From JAKBEU01 sp036172095 (GTDB lineage: Bacteria; Patescibacteriota; Microgenomatia; UBA1406; GWC2-37-13), in NCBI GenBank assembly GCA_036172095.1, contig JAVHSH010000023.1, positions 1 through 64,000 of the forward strand: DNA of 64,000 nt, given 5' to 3'. Positions within the stretch are counted from its first letter, which is position 1. The number at the start of each line of letters is the position of its first letter. Shown here piece after piece: positions 25,489 through 34,482 of the stretch. The notes beneath the pieces are model-generated. The model saw only the letters and a program-made list of their open reading frames with translations. It did not search any database and was not told the DNA's origin. The position numbers and the translations under genes are program-made.

Positions 25489-26444
25489 AAAAAATTAAAA
25501 TCGCATTTCTTCTAACGATCTTGGTTATATTGGGCGTGTATTTTATGTATACCGAAGGCTCCCTTGCCGTCGACAAGAACAATACCGGGTCAACGATATT
25601 CGTCATAAATAAAGGTGAGGGACTAAACTCCATAATAAAACGGCTTGCTACTGAAGACCTCATCCGCAATAAGGTTGTATTTTATGCGATAGCGTTGCAA
25701 CGGGGCATCGAAAAAAAAATACAGGCAGGTGAATTCAAATTGAGTAAACATATGAATGCCGATAAGATTGCCGATAATCTTACTCATGGCACCGTTGATG
25801 AATGGGTTACGATTGTCGAAGGCCTTCGTAAGGAGGAGATTGCATTACAACTCTCTCAGCAGTTCTCATTTTCTGAAATAAGTTTCATTGAGCAAGCAAA
25901 AGAAGGGCAACTATTCCCAGATACATATCTGATACCAAAAACTGCGTCAATGGAAACCATCATTTCTATCATGGAGTCAAACTATCAAAAAAAGATGACC
26001 GAGGCACGGAAGGTTCGACCTTTCGAAAAACGAACAGACCGAGAAATTCTTATCCTCGCGTCCCTTGTCGAACGGGAGGCAAAATTTGCTGATGACCGTC
26101 AACTTGTTGCTAGTATCATCTTAAAAAGAGCCCAAAATGATTGGCCTCTTCAACTTGATGCAACGATTCAATATGGACTCGGATACCAAAGGAAGGAAAA
26201 GTCATGGTGGAAACGGGAACTTGCTGTCGAAGACCTAAAAGTAGACAATACTTATAATACGTATGAACGTAAAGGGATGCCTCCTGCCCCCATCTGCAAT
26301 CCTGGTTTAGAATCGCTTAAGGCAGCCGTCACCGCAGATCCGAACACGCCATATTGGTATTATGTGAACGATAAGAATGGACGAATCAGACCTGCAAAAA
26401 CACTAGAAGAGCATGAATCCAATATCAGAAAATTCGTTCAGTAA
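25485..26444 (+). CDS. mltG: Endolytic murein transglycosylase MltG (YceG family)
   Basis: Membrane-anchored lytic transglycosylase that terminates nascent glycan strands. One N-terminal helix (about residues 5-21) is followed by a LysM-like part with INKGEGLNSIIKRLATEDLI. The catalytic domain has LPDTYLIPK-like FPDTYLIPKTASM, LILASLVEREAKF with the catalytic Glu, LQLDATIQYGLGYQ, and the signature end YNTYERKGMPPAPICNPGLE. Length 319 is typical. It shares ATGA with the upstream phosphorylase stop. Confidence 0.93.
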   Translation: MKKIKIAFLLTILVILGVYFMYTEGSLAVDKNNTGSTIFVINKGEGLNSIIKRLATEDLIRNKVVFYAIALQRGIEKKIQAGEFKLSKHMNADKIADNLTHGTVDEWVTIVEGLRKEEIALQLSQQFSFSEISFIEQAKEGQLFPDTYLIPKTASMETIISIMESNYQKKMTEARKVRPFEKRTDREILILASLVEREAKFADDRQLVASIILKRAQNDWPLQLDATIQYGLGYQRKEKSWWKRELAVEDLKVDNTYNTYERKGMPPAPICNPGLESLKAAVTADPNTPYWYYVNDKNGRIRPAKTLEEHESNIRKFVQ

Positions 26445-27019
26445 TGTATATGAGCTATCCTGATTTTAAGATTTTGTTCATTCATGGGTATACTGCTTCT
26501 TCGAAGGCTGATTTCTATCCAGCATTATCTGTCCTACTTGATAAAGCTCATATTGATTATGTTATCCCCGATTTGCCGGGTGAAAAATATCCCCATGCAC
26601 AAATATGGTTGGAAAAACTGCACGAGTCTATTAAAAATAGTACCAAGCCACTCATAATTGTCGGTCATAGTTTAGGCACAAGAACTGCACTGCTTTACAT
26701 CGAAAAATATCTCCCAAAAGTTAAGCATCTATTTCTTATTGCCGCCTTTGCAAACAGACTGGAAAATACAAAAAGAAGAGATGGGGTTTATTCAGACTTT
26801 TTTGAGAATATGGTCGACATCGCTAAGATCAAATCCGTTGTGGAGCATTCATATGTTCTCCATTCAAATGATGATCATTCTATCCCTATTGAGCAAGGTA
26901 GAGAAATCGCTCATGAATTGGATGCTGAAATAATTGTAAGCATAGATCGAGATCATTATTGTGAACCATCAAATGCTCCTTACTTATTTTCCCTATTGAA
27001 AGAAAAAATTGGGTTCTAA
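26444..27019 (+). CDS. Small alpha/beta hydrolase (RBBP9/YdeN type)
   Basis: Serine hydrolase of 191 residues. It starts FKILFIHGYTASSKADFYPA, has the nucleophile elbow VGHSLGTRTA, a later Asp in HSNDDHSIPIEQG, and a His in DRDHYCEPSNAP, giving a complete Ser-Asp-His triad. Substrate unknown. Its ATG overlaps the mltG stop by one base (an ATG two codons later is an alternative). It is last in the murJ operon and converges with the next gene 15 bases away. Confidence 0.82.
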   Translation: MYMSYPDFKILFIHGYTASSKADFYPALSVLLDKAHIDYVIPDLPGEKYPHAQIWLEKLHESIKNSTKPLIIVGHSLGTRTALLYIEKYLPKVKHLFLIAAFANRLENTKRRDGVYSDFFENMVDIAKIKSVVEHSYVLHSNDDHSIPIEQGREIAHELDAEIIVSIDRDHYCEPSNAPYLFSLLKEKIGF

Positions 27020-27034
27020 GGTCGTTCTAACGTT

Positions 27035-27772
27035 TTATTTTAAAATACATTTGCGGAGACTGTCGATTATTTTGACAATATTTTTATCGATGTTCCCATC
27101 TCTCATAAATGCATGGGGAAGCGAGTTATCTTCGATGTAAAAGCCCCTATTTGCACGTGGAGTTTGTTCATAAAAAGACTTGACCATGTCGTTGTTTAGT
27201 CGAGAGACCATTTTCTCATTATCCACACCTCTCTCTTTAATTTCTACATATCTATCCATTCCATAATTTCGAATAGTGAAATTGATTACATGTACTATTA
27301 TACCTGATGTGATCTTTTTCATAAGTGAGGATGATGTCGGCTTTGTCGGCTCATATTTTTGCAGACCTGTCCATGTTCTTGAGCTTCTCACTGTTTCCTG
27401 TGTATCGATGTAGTGATCGGCAGGATCAAGTAATACGATGTTTTTAAAATATGCGCTATAACGATTATCGATGATTATGTGTGATGCGCTGAATGCTCCG
27501 TTGCTTGTCGCAATAAGTGAAATAGAGGTATCAGATTTATTTATGATTTCATCACATATCTCCAACAAATCTTCTGTTTGTTGCGCCAAGGGCAGATCGG
27601 AATTGTCTTCTACCCCCTTAAATGAAAAGGTAACGATTTTATGCTGTGGAAATATGGACTTCAGTCTTGAAATGAGATTATTGTATGAGTCTTTTGAATC
27701 ATCACTACCACCGACAAGAAGAAGTGCATCTAAGGAAGCCTTATTTCCAAAAAAACGAATAGGAAGTGACAT
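27035..27772 (-). CDS. Putative alpha/beta-hydrolase-fold protein, function unknown
   Basis: 245-residue protein. I recognise a hydrolase-like order: a first strand LDALLLVGGSDDSKDSYNN, an elbow-like SLIATSNGAFSASHI (T-S-N-G in place of the usual G-x-S-x-G), a strand IVLLDPADHY and a late LPHAFMRDG that could carry the catalytic His. No family name comes to mind. It starts 2 bases after the ftsK stop and is probably cotranscribed with it. Confidence 0.55.
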   Translation of the reverse strand: MSLPIRFFGNKASLDALLLVGGSDDSKDSYNNLISRLKSIFPQHKIVTFSFKGVEDNSDLPLAQQTEDLLEICDEIINKSDTSISLIATSNGAFSASHIIIDNRYSAYFKNIVLLDPADHYIDTQETVRSSRTWTGLQKYEPTKPTSSSLMKKITSGIIVHVINFTIRNYGMDRYVEIKERGVDNEKMVSRLNNDMVKSFYEQTPRANRGFYIEDNSLPHAFMRDGNIDKNIVKIIDSLRKCILK

Positions 27773-27774
27773 AA

Positions 27775-29973
27775 TTACAAAGGTATATCGGATGAAATAT
27801 CTGCAGATGGTGTTCTTTTTAGAATCTCACGTGGCTTGCCACTTCCCGTTGCAGGTCCGATGAATCCTGCCGCTTCCATCTCATCGATTATTGCTGCTGC
27901 ACGTGAGTACCCTATTTTTAATTTTCGCTGCAAAAAAGAGGTGGATGCTTTCCCGGACTGTTGGACAATCTCTAAGGCTTGATTGAATAATGGGTCTTTG
28001 CCAGAAGCTCCCCCACTCCCACCGGAAATACCCCCAACAGTTATTCCTGGGTCGGTTTCCATGATTTCCTCTGTGTAGTGGACTTCAGGCGACTGTGCCC
28101 GAATAAATTTGGTCAATTCCAGCACTTCCTTTTCCGTGATGAATGGCCCTTGGATACGACGAGGCTTTGCTTGGTCTGGAGGGAGGAAGAGCATATCTCC
28201 CTTTCCAAGAAGCTTTTCTGCGCCCGGCATATCGATGATGACACGTGAATCGACCATAGAAGAAACATTAAACGCGAGACGCGCTGGGATATTCGCCTTC
28301 ATAAGTCCTGTGATGACATCAACCGATGGACGCTGAGTCGCAAGGACCAAGTGGATACCGGTTGCACGAGCAAGTTGGGCAATACGGGTAATCAGTGTTT
28401 CCACATCGTTACCTGCGAATAACATAAGGTCAGCCAACTCATCAATGATGAATACGATGAATGGCTTTTTCTCTATCCCTGGTATCTGATTGTAGCTTTC
28501 AAGATTACGTGCATGCACTGCGGCAAATTGTTTGTAGCGCTCCTGCATTTCATTTACTGTCCATCGTAATGCACGAAGGGTGACTTCTGGTTCATTGATG
28601 ACTGGGGTTAATAAATGAGGGATATTGTTATAAGGTGCCATCTCAACACGTTTTGGATCGACAAGGATAAGTCTGAGCTCCTCAGGTCTTGTCCTAAATA
28701 AAATGGTGCTTATCCATGTGTTGATGATGACCGATTTACCAGAACCAGTCGTTCCCGCAATTAAGCAGTGAGGCATCTTCGCGATACTGGTGACCAGTGG
28801 CTTTCCGGAAACATCAAGTCCTAATGGCATCAGAAGCGGGTCTGGATTTTTCGTAAAAACATCGTCCTCAAGAAGACTTTTCAGTGTGACTATTTGAGAC
28901 CGCTTGTTTGGAATTTCAATTCCGACTAAAGCGCGACCAGGAATTGGTGCTTCGATACGTACTTGTCCCGGCGCTGCGATTGCAAGTGCGAGGTCGTTTG
29001 AAAGTGCAGTAATACGTGACAAACGAGTTCCGCTTTTTATTTCAAGACCATATTGCGTTACTGCTGGACCTTTATTGTGTTCAACCACACGTGCAGAAAT
29101 GCCAAAACTATCGAGCGTCTTTTCAATCATGTCGGCAATATAGTTGACGTCACCACGATCTGCTTCCGCCTGTTTTATGTTACTCAGCAAATTGAGTGGC
29201 GGAAATACCCATGTGCCACCTGGTTGTGTGAGCGGTTTGATATAGAGCTCTTGAGATGAGGTCGCTTGGACCGTGTGGGATTTCTGATTCCGTTCAGGCT
29301 CCGCTTCCCATTCTTCCAATGGTTGCCGTTTAACCTTCTCATCTTTGATATATTCTGTTACTGGGATTTCTTTTTTCTTCTCTTGAGTTTTTTGATCGGT
29401 GATAAATCCGTCGTTCTTTTTCTTATCCATCATTTTATGCAAGGCAGGATCACCCAACGAACGGACCTTGGTGAATAAGGAGGAAAAAAATCCAACAATC
29501 GTAGCTGCTATCGCATCAATAGATGCATCAAAAAATAGAATAACGCCCACTCCTAGAATCGTGAGAAAAAAAACGAGAGACCCTATCGCGGAGATATATG
29601 AAGACAGTTTCGTAAAAAGAAAGTCTCCCCACATGCCTGATTTAAAAAGTCCTCCGAGAGATAAGAAAATGAAAAAGAGACCAATGGTGATATTGTATCC
29701 AAATAACTGTTTTTTAGAATGATTTATTATGTGGAGCGAAGCGAGAATAAGAAGTGCCGGCGCAAAATAGGAAAGGATGCCAAACCAACCCGTAAGGGAA
29801 GTTCTCATCGCGGCTAAAAGCATCCCTTCTCCAATCTGTCCGATTGGAAGGAGCGATAACAACATCAAAATCCCCCCAGCAAACAGAATCAATCCAAACA
29901 GTAAATGTACTGTTCGAGCATTGACCTTTGCTTTCAAAAAGGGGATTTTAATAAGAGTTTTTTTTCGTGCCAT
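27775..29973 (-). CDS. ftsK: DNA translocase FtsK/SpoIIIE
   Basis: Septal ATP-driven DNA pump that clears chromosomes from the closing septum. Four N-terminal membrane helices (about residues 20-160) lead to a shorter charged linker than in E. coli, then the motor: DLALAIAAPGQVRIEAPIPG, Walker A LIAGTTGSGKSVIIN, Walker B FIVFIIDELADLML and QLARATGIHLVLATQRPSVD. The C-terminal gamma winged helix (QRKLKIGYSRAAAIIDEME) should read KOPS-like sites. Length 732. Confidence 0.95.
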   Translation of the reverse strand: MARKKTLIKIPFLKAKVNARTVHLLFGLILFAGGILMLLSLLPIGQIGEGMLLAAMRTSLTGWFGILSYFAPALLILASLHIINHSKKQLFGYNITIGLFFIFLSLGGLFKSGMWGDFLFTKLSSYISAIGSLVFFLTILGVGVILFFDASIDAIAATIVGFFSSLFTKVRSLGDPALHKMMDKKKNDGFITDQKTQEKKKEIPVTEYIKDEKVKRQPLEEWEAEPERNQKSHTVQATSSQELYIKPLTQPGGTWVFPPLNLLSNIKQAEADRGDVNYIADMIEKTLDSFGISARVVEHNKGPAVTQYGLEIKSGTRLSRITALSNDLALAIAAPGQVRIEAPIPGRALVGIEIPNKRSQIVTLKSLLEDDVFTKNPDPLLMPLGLDVSGKPLVTSIAKMPHCLIAGTTGSGKSVIINTWISTILFRTRPEELRLILVDPKRVEMAPYNNIPHLLTPVINEPEVTLRALRWTVNEMQERYKQFAAVHARNLESYNQIPGIEKKPFIVFIIDELADLMLFAGNDVETLITRIAQLARATGIHLVLATQRPSVDVITGLMKANIPARLAFNVSSMVDSRVIIDMPGAEKLLGKGDMLFLPPDQAKPRRIQGPFITEKEVLELTKFIRAQSPEVHYTEEIMETDPGITVGGISGGSGGASGKDPLFNQALEIVQQSGKASTSFLQRKLKIGYSRAAAIIDEMEAAGFIGPATGSGKPREILKRTPSADISSDIPL

Positions 29974-29981
29974 AACAACTC

Positions 29982-30011
29982 ATTCTAGTACATAATCTAG
30001 GTCTGCGTCAA
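29982..30011 (-). promoter_or_regulatory. Promoter of ftsK
   Basis: TTGACG (30011-30006), 18-base spacer, TAGAAT (29987-29982), ending 8 bases before the ftsK ATG. The mRNA would be essentially leaderless. Confidence 0.6.
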
Positions 30012-30028
30012 CTCAACTCGTGGCACAG

Positions 30029-32353
30029 TTATGACATGAGCTCTTTCAAAAAGTCATCTTCGACTGGCTCTGGTTGTCTCCGGTCATTTCCTCGCATCGG
30101 AGGTCGTCTGTCATCACGATTGAATCGTGCTGGTGGTCGTCCACCTCCAGGTCCTGGTCGACTGAATGAATGTCTTGGTCTTCTTTCAAAGTCTGGTCGT
30201 CGTGGCGCTCCCATATCTGGCCCACCATGTGAGGGTGCGCCTGCTTGAGGCTCTTGTCCATCAGGACCGAACATCTGAAGATTTATGCGACCCATATTGT
30301 CGATTTCCATGACCTTGACTTTTACTTTTTGGCCAACGGAAACAACTTCTGCAGGATCTTTTACAAATCCCCTTCCCATTTTGGAAACATGGACTAGTCC
30401 ATCTTTGCCAGGAATACATTCAACGAATGCTCCGAATGGGGCAATTCGTTTAACCTCTCCTTCAAATATTTCTCCAATTTGGATTTCACGTGTCATATTA
30501 TCAATCATCTTGGCAGCCATATCGACATTTGCTTTATCGATTCCGCTGATTGTGACTCGTCCATCGTCACCGACATTAATATCTGTGTTGGTTTGTGCAA
30601 TGAGTGCACGAATGTTCTTACCTCCAGGTCCTATGATTTCTCCAATCTTATCTTGTGGAGGAGTAATCACTATGACTTTTGGAGCAAACTTTGAGACGGT
30701 GTCTCGTGGTTTGCTGATTGCTGCATTCATATTCGCCAATATCTTAAGTCTTGCTACCTTGGCACGAGTAATGGCTTCATGCATCATAGGAGTCGTCAGA
30801 CCCATATTCTTGACATCAAGCTGAATCGCTGTGATTCCCGTTTCCGTTCCCGCAATCTTGAAATCCATTTCTCCAGAGAAATCTTCTATTCCCATGATGT
30901 CTGTGAGAACCACATATTCATCATCGGTTTTGGAGACTATTCCCATCGCGATTCCTGCAACAGGTGCCTTAATCGGAACTCCTGCATCCATAAGGGCAAG
31001 AGTTGAAGCGCATGTTGATGCTTGTGAGGTAGATCCGTTTGAGGAAAGGACTTCTGATGCGACACGAATCGTGTAAGGAAAATCCTTTTGAGAAGGAAGG
31101 ACAGGTTCAAGCGCTTTTTCGGCCAAAGCTCCATGTCCTATTTCACGACGAGATGGGAATCCAAATCGACCTGTTTCTCCAACTGAGTATGGAGGCATAA
31201 AATAGTGATGAATATATCTTTTTGCTTCCTCACCTTCTGGACTTTCAATAAGCTGTTCCAGACTTGGTGCACCAAGTGTCACGATTGACATAACTTGTGT
31301 GTCGCCTCGTGAGAACAATGAAGACCCGTGAATTCTAGGAAGTACGCCAACCTCAGATGAGAGTTCTCGCACTTCATCAATTCCTCGGCCATCAACTCTC
31401 TTTTTCAAGAGAATATTGTCTCGGATGACTTGTTTTGTCATATAATCAACTGCTTTTGCAATTGTTTTCTTATCGAACTCATCTGCATGTTTTTCTGAAA
31501 TCGCATTGACGACTTCTTCAACAGCTGCTTTATCTTCAAACTCTTTCTTTGCCTTTTGAGCAACGAGATTATCTATTTCTTTCTTAAACTCCTTTTTTAG
31601 GATGAGAAGCAATTTTTCATCAACTGCTGAGTCAGATGCTGTTTCTTTTGTATTTCCAACTGCTTTTGCAAATTCGTTAATGAATGAAATGAGCTTTACA
31701 TTTTCTTCTTTTGCAATCTCGAGTCCTTTTTCTATATCAGCTTCACCGATTTCCTCAGCACGTGTCTCTATCATGACAACCTTCTTCTCAGAAGACGACA
31801 CAACAAGGTCAAGCATCGAAAATTTTTGATCTTCCTCTGTTGGATTGGCGATAAATGTCAATTCACCATTGCGGATTGCTCCGACACGGGAAGTTGCTAT
31901 TGGGCCTTTCCATGGGATTGAGGAAGCATGTAATGCTGCTGTTACAGTGAGTGCAGATAGGATATCAGGTGAGTTCACTCCGTCAACGGAGAGCAACGTG
32001 ATAATTATCTGTACAGTATTCTTATACCCTTTTGGGAAAAGAGGTCGGATAGATCTGTCAATGAGACGTCCAGTAAGGACGGCTTCATCAGATGGTTTTC
32101 CTTCGCGCTTGACCCAACGGGAACCTTTAATGCGTCCACCGGCATACAGTTTTTCTGCATACTCGATTTGGAGTGGAAAATAATCCAAGTCTTCTCGGAC
32201 TCCGCCCGCAACCACTGTTACGAGAACTGTTGTGTCGCCCATGCGACCTAATACAGCAATTGTTGCTGCCTTTGCTAATTTACCTGTCTGAAAAGACAGT
32301 GTACGTTTTGTTTGCTCGTTTCCAAGTTCGAGGCTTTTTTCTATAACTTTCAT
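30029..32353 (-). CDS. pnp: Polyribonucleotide nucleotidyltransferase (PNPase)
   Basis: Phosphorolytic 3'-5' exoribonuclease of mRNA decay. Two RNase PH domains (residues about 10-220 and 310-540, the second with MDFKIAGTETGITAIQLDVK), an all-helical linker, a KH domain (EIIGPGGKNIRALIAQT) and an S1 domain (GEVKRIAPFGAFVECIPG). The C-terminal tail after the S1 domain is rich in Arg, Gly and Pro (about 70 residues) and may bind RNA or partner proteins. Length 774. It follows rpsO, the arrangement seen in E. coli. Confidence 0.96.
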   Translation of the reverse strand: MKVIEKSLELGNEQTKRTLSFQTGKLAKAATIAVLGRMGDTTVLVTVVAGGVREDLDYFPLQIEYAEKLYAGGRIKGSRWVKREGKPSDEAVLTGRLIDRSIRPLFPKGYKNTVQIIITLLSVDGVNSPDILSALTVTAALHASSIPWKGPIATSRVGAIRNGELTFIANPTEEDQKFSMLDLVVSSSEKKVVMIETRAEEIGEADIEKGLEIAKEENVKLISFINEFAKAVGNTKETASDSAVDEKLLLILKKEFKKEIDNLVAQKAKKEFEDKAAVEEVVNAISEKHADEFDKKTIAKAVDYMTKQVIRDNILLKKRVDGRGIDEVRELSSEVGVLPRIHGSSLFSRGDTQVMSIVTLGAPSLEQLIESPEGEEAKRYIHHYFMPPYSVGETGRFGFPSRREIGHGALAEKALEPVLPSQKDFPYTIRVASEVLSSNGSTSQASTCASTLALMDAGVPIKAPVAGIAMGIVSKTDDEYVVLTDIMGIEDFSGEMDFKIAGTETGITAIQLDVKNMGLTTPMMHEAITRAKVARLKILANMNAAISKPRDTVSKFAPKVIVITPPQDKIGEIIGPGGKNIRALIAQTNTDINVGDDGRVTISGIDKANVDMAAKMIDNMTREIQIGEIFEGEVKRIAPFGAFVECIPGKDGLVHVSKMGRGFVKDPAEVVSVGQKVKVKVMEIDNMGRINLQMFGPDGQEPQAGAPSHGGPDMGAPRRPDFERRPRHSFSRPGPGGGRPPARFNRDDRRPPMRGNDRRQPEPVEDDFLKELMS

Positions 32354-32361
32354 ATGGTAGG

Positions 32362-32385
32362 AATGAATGAATAAATAAATTGAAT
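32362..32385. repeat. Tetranucleotide-type AATG/AATA run in the pnp leader
   Basis: Between the pnp ATG and its promoter the plus strand reads AATGAATGAATAAATAAATT, a period-4 run. It lies in the transcribed leader and may be prone to slippage; no function is evident. Confidence 0.45.
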
Positions 32386-32414
32386 TAATGCCACAATAAT
32401 ATGGTGATATCTCT

Positions 32415-32444
32415 ATAATACAACACGAAGAACAATGAAAGCAA
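32415..32444 (-). promoter_or_regulatory. Candidate promoter of pnp
   Basis: TTGCTT (32444-32439), 18-base spacer, TATTAT (32420-32415) in the 110-base gap between rpsO and pnp. Predicted start near 32408 leaves a leader of about 55 bases, unusually long for this window. In E. coli the pnp leader is a site of autocontrol. Confidence 0.45.
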
Positions 32445-32463
32445 AAATATACTACTCTGTTGG

Positions 32464-32733
32464 TTATTTTTTGAGACCGATTTGTTCGATAAGTTTTTTA
32501 TAGCGTTTTTCGTCAAGTTTTTGAAGATAATTAAGGATTCTTCGTCTTTTCGCGATGACCTTCAAAAGGCCACGACGAGAATGATTATCCTTGTTATTCT
32601 CTGTTAAATGCTCTGTTAATCTAAGAATTTTATGGGTAAGAAGAGCGGACTGTACTTCTGGTGAACCAGTGTCGCCATCCTTCTGGGCGAACATTTCAAT
32701 TAGCTTCTGTTTATCGTCTGGCAATTTTTTCAT
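32464..32733 (-). CDS. rpsO: 30S ribosomal protein S15
   Basis: Primary 16S rRNA-binding protein of the central domain of the small subunit. It has KDGDTGSPEVQSALLTHKI and HSRRGLLKVIAKRRRILNYL, the unmistakable S15 core. Length 89 is exact for the family. Divergent from the small membrane-protein gene, with which it shares a palindromic -10 region; followed by pnp. Confidence 0.97.
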   Translation of the reverse strand: MKKLPDDKQKLIEMFAQKDGDTGSPEVQSALLTHKILRLTEHLTENNKDNHSRRGLLKVIAKRRRILNYLQKLDEKRYKKLIEQIGLKK

Positions 32734-32741
32734 AAGAACCT

Positions 32742-32770
32742 ATTATAATAAATCACATATGAAGTTGCAA
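32742..32770 (-). promoter_or_regulatory. Promoter of rpsO
   Basis: TTGCAA (32770-32765), 17-base spacer, TATAAT (32747-32742), 8 bases before the ATG at 32733. The -10 is half of the 10-bp palindrome TATTATAATA (32741-32750), whose other strand provides the -10 for the rightward gene. Confidence 0.6.
32744..32749 (+). promoter_or_regulatory. Candidate -10 box of the small membrane-protein gene
   Basis: TATAAT on the plus strand 9 bases before the ATG at 32759, overlapping the rpsO -10. No recognisable -35. Confidence 0.4.
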
Positions 32771-33049
32771 TATCTATTTCTCCCGGTGATTTTATGGACA
32801 ATAGTCGCCTATTTCTTCATAAGTATCACTCCTTCTTCGCTTCCGATTGTCCTCTCTTTCATTTCCATAATAGCATCCGCTTTGTTCCTAACTCTTCGCA
32901 TCTTCATCAAAACAAGGATCCCTCTCATTGTCGCAAGCGCGCTCTATTTGTTTTTGCTTAGTAGCGTGTTATCAGGCTTTTCGTTCATCAATCTCGTTTT
33001 AATAATCGCCATAGCCATTCTTGTGTCATCACTAATCACTAGTCACTAA
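32759..33049 (+). CDS. Small polytopic membrane protein, unknown
   Basis: 96 residues, almost entirely hydrophobic, with three to four likely helices (LFLPVILWTIVAYFFI, IVLSFISIIASALFLTL, IPLIVASALYLFLLSSVL, FINLVLIIAIAILVSSLI). No charged motif or family recognised. The frame is open upstream to 32591 but that part is antisense to rpsO, so the ATG at 32759 is the likely start. The final codons lie within the 7-base tandem array before metG. Confidence 0.6.
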   Translation: MKLQYLFLPVILWTIVAYFFISITPSSLPIVLSFISIIASALFLTLRIFIKTRIPLIVASALYLFLLSSVLSGFSFINLVLIIAIAILVSSLITSH

Positions 33050-33057
33050 CCACTAAT
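33030..33057. repeat. Degenerate heptamer array, 4 units, upstream of metG
   Basis: CACTAAT, CACTAGT, CACTAAC, CACTAAT: four 7-base units across the stop codon of the small membrane protein and into the metG promoter, where the -35 would lie. Confidence 0.7.
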
Positions 33058-33062
33058 CACTG

Positions 33063-33068
33063 TATAAT
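33063..33068 (+). promoter_or_regulatory. -10 box of metG
   Basis: TATAAT ending 7 bases before the metG ATG; the -35 region is taken up by the heptamer array and has no clear TTGACA-like match. Confidence 0.5.
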
Positions 33069-33075
33069 ATTCTTT

Positions 33076-34482
33076 ATGTCAAAAAATAAATATATTACAA
33101 CGACTCTTCCATACGTCAACGCAGATCCCCATATCGGATTCGCCCTTGAGATAGTGCAAGCTGATGTCATCGCGCGTTCCTGGAAACAGCAAGGGTACAA
33201 AGTCGTGTTCAATACGGGAACTGATGAACATGGACAAAAAATCTATCAGAAAGCACTGGAAGCTGGAAAAGATACAAAGGTATACTGTGATGAATATGCA
33301 AAGAAATTCGATAATCTTAAGGAGGCGCTCAATCTTTCCTACACACACTTCATTCGTACGACTGACGAACATCATATACAAGCCGCACAGGAATTTTGGG
33401 ATCGTTGTCTTGCTCACGGAGATATCTACAAAAAAAATTATCAGACAAAGTATTGCGTCGGGTGCGAGCTTGAAAAAACAGACTCCGAACTTATTGATGG
33501 GCAATGTCCTCTCCATCCAAAAAATACTATCGAATTGAGGAATGAAGAGAATTATTTTTTCGCTTTCTCGAAATTTCAAAAACCTCTTCTTGATTTATAT
33601 GAAACAAACAAGGAATTTGTCCTTCCGGAATCGAAGTTCAACGAAATAAAACAGTTTGTTGCCGGAGGATTACAGGATTTCAGTATTTCCCGTTTGAAGG
33701 AGAAGATGCCCTGGGGTATCCCTGTCCCGCATGACCCGCAGCATGTCATGTATGTGTGGTTTGATGCCCTCATCAACTATATTTCAACGGTCGGTTGGCC
33801 ACAGGAAGAATGGAAAAATTGGTGGCCAGGAATTCAGGTTGCCGGAAAAGATAATCTAAGACAACAATCTGCCATGTGGCAAGCGATGCTTCTTTCAGCT
33901 CAAGTACCTTTGTCAAAACAAATAATAATCCATGGATTCATAACGGCGAATGGCCAAAAAATGAGTAAGAGCTTGGGCAATGTCGTCAATCCGTTTGATG
34001 TAATCACAAAATACGGAACAGATGCTGTCCGTTATTATCTGCTCCGCGAAATACCGACACTTGATGATGGGAACTTTTCTGAAATCCGTATGAAAGAACT
34101 ATATAACTCGGATCTTGCGAATGAGCTGGGAAACTGCGTTTCTCGCATTTCAACTCTAGCTGCAACCGATTCGCTTGTCGTCGAAAACAATAACGCTCCG
34201 CTTGCGGAAGATATTGCGCATATAGAAAAGTTCCAGTTAAACGAAATATTGGTCTCTGTTTGGGAAGAAGTAAAATCCCTGAATAAGAACATCAATGAGT
34301 TTGAGCCATGGAATAAAGCAGCCGACATACGTCATGATTTTCTGGTTGAATCCGTGAAAAAGCTTAATAGTATTGGAGTGCGACTTGTCCCCTTTTTACC
34401 AACAACAGCTGGTCTTATCGTAAAAGGGACTAATGGGACAATTAAAAAGGTCCCCCCATTGTTCCCTCGATTAGCAAAATGA
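33076..34482 (+). CDS. metG: Methionyl-tRNA synthetase, short form
   Basis: Class I synthetase charging initiator and elongator tRNA-Met. The HIGH motif is PHIGFALEIVQADVIAR, the zinc knuckle is YCVGCELEK then GQCPLHP, and the second signature is GQKMSKSLGNVVNP. Length 468 and an end shortly after the helical anticodon-binding domain show that the C-terminal EMAP/tRNA-binding domain seen in longer MetRS is absent. The last codon region overlaps the downstream penicillin-binding protein gene by ATGA. Confidence 0.95.
   Translation: MSKNKYITTTLPYVNADPHIGFALEIVQADVIARSWKQQGYKVVFNTGTDEHGQKIYQKALEAGKDTKVYCDEYAKKFDNLKEALNLSYTHFIRTTDEHHIQAAQEFWDRCLAHGDIYKKNYQTKYCVGCELEKTDSELIDGQCPLHPKNTIELRNEENYFFAFSKFQKPLLDLYETNKEFVLPESKFNEIKQFVAGGLQDFSISRLKEKMPWGIPVPHDPQHVMYVWFDALINYISTVGWPQEEWKNWWPGIQVAGKDNLRQQSAMWQAMLLSAQVPLSKQIIIHGFITANGQKMSKSLGNVVNPFDVITKYGTDAVRYYLLREIPTLDDGNFSEIRMKELYNSDLANELGNCVSRISTLAATDSLVVENNNAPLAEDIAHIEKFQLNEILVSVWEEVKSLNKNINEFEPWNKAADIRHDFLVESVKKLNSIGVRLVPFLPTTAGLIVKGTNGTIKKVPPLFPRLAK

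Noticed and set aside
32591..32758. Upstream part of the small membrane-protein frame
   Set aside because: It runs opposite to rpsO and is not hydrophobic; a -10 box lies just before the ATG at 32759.
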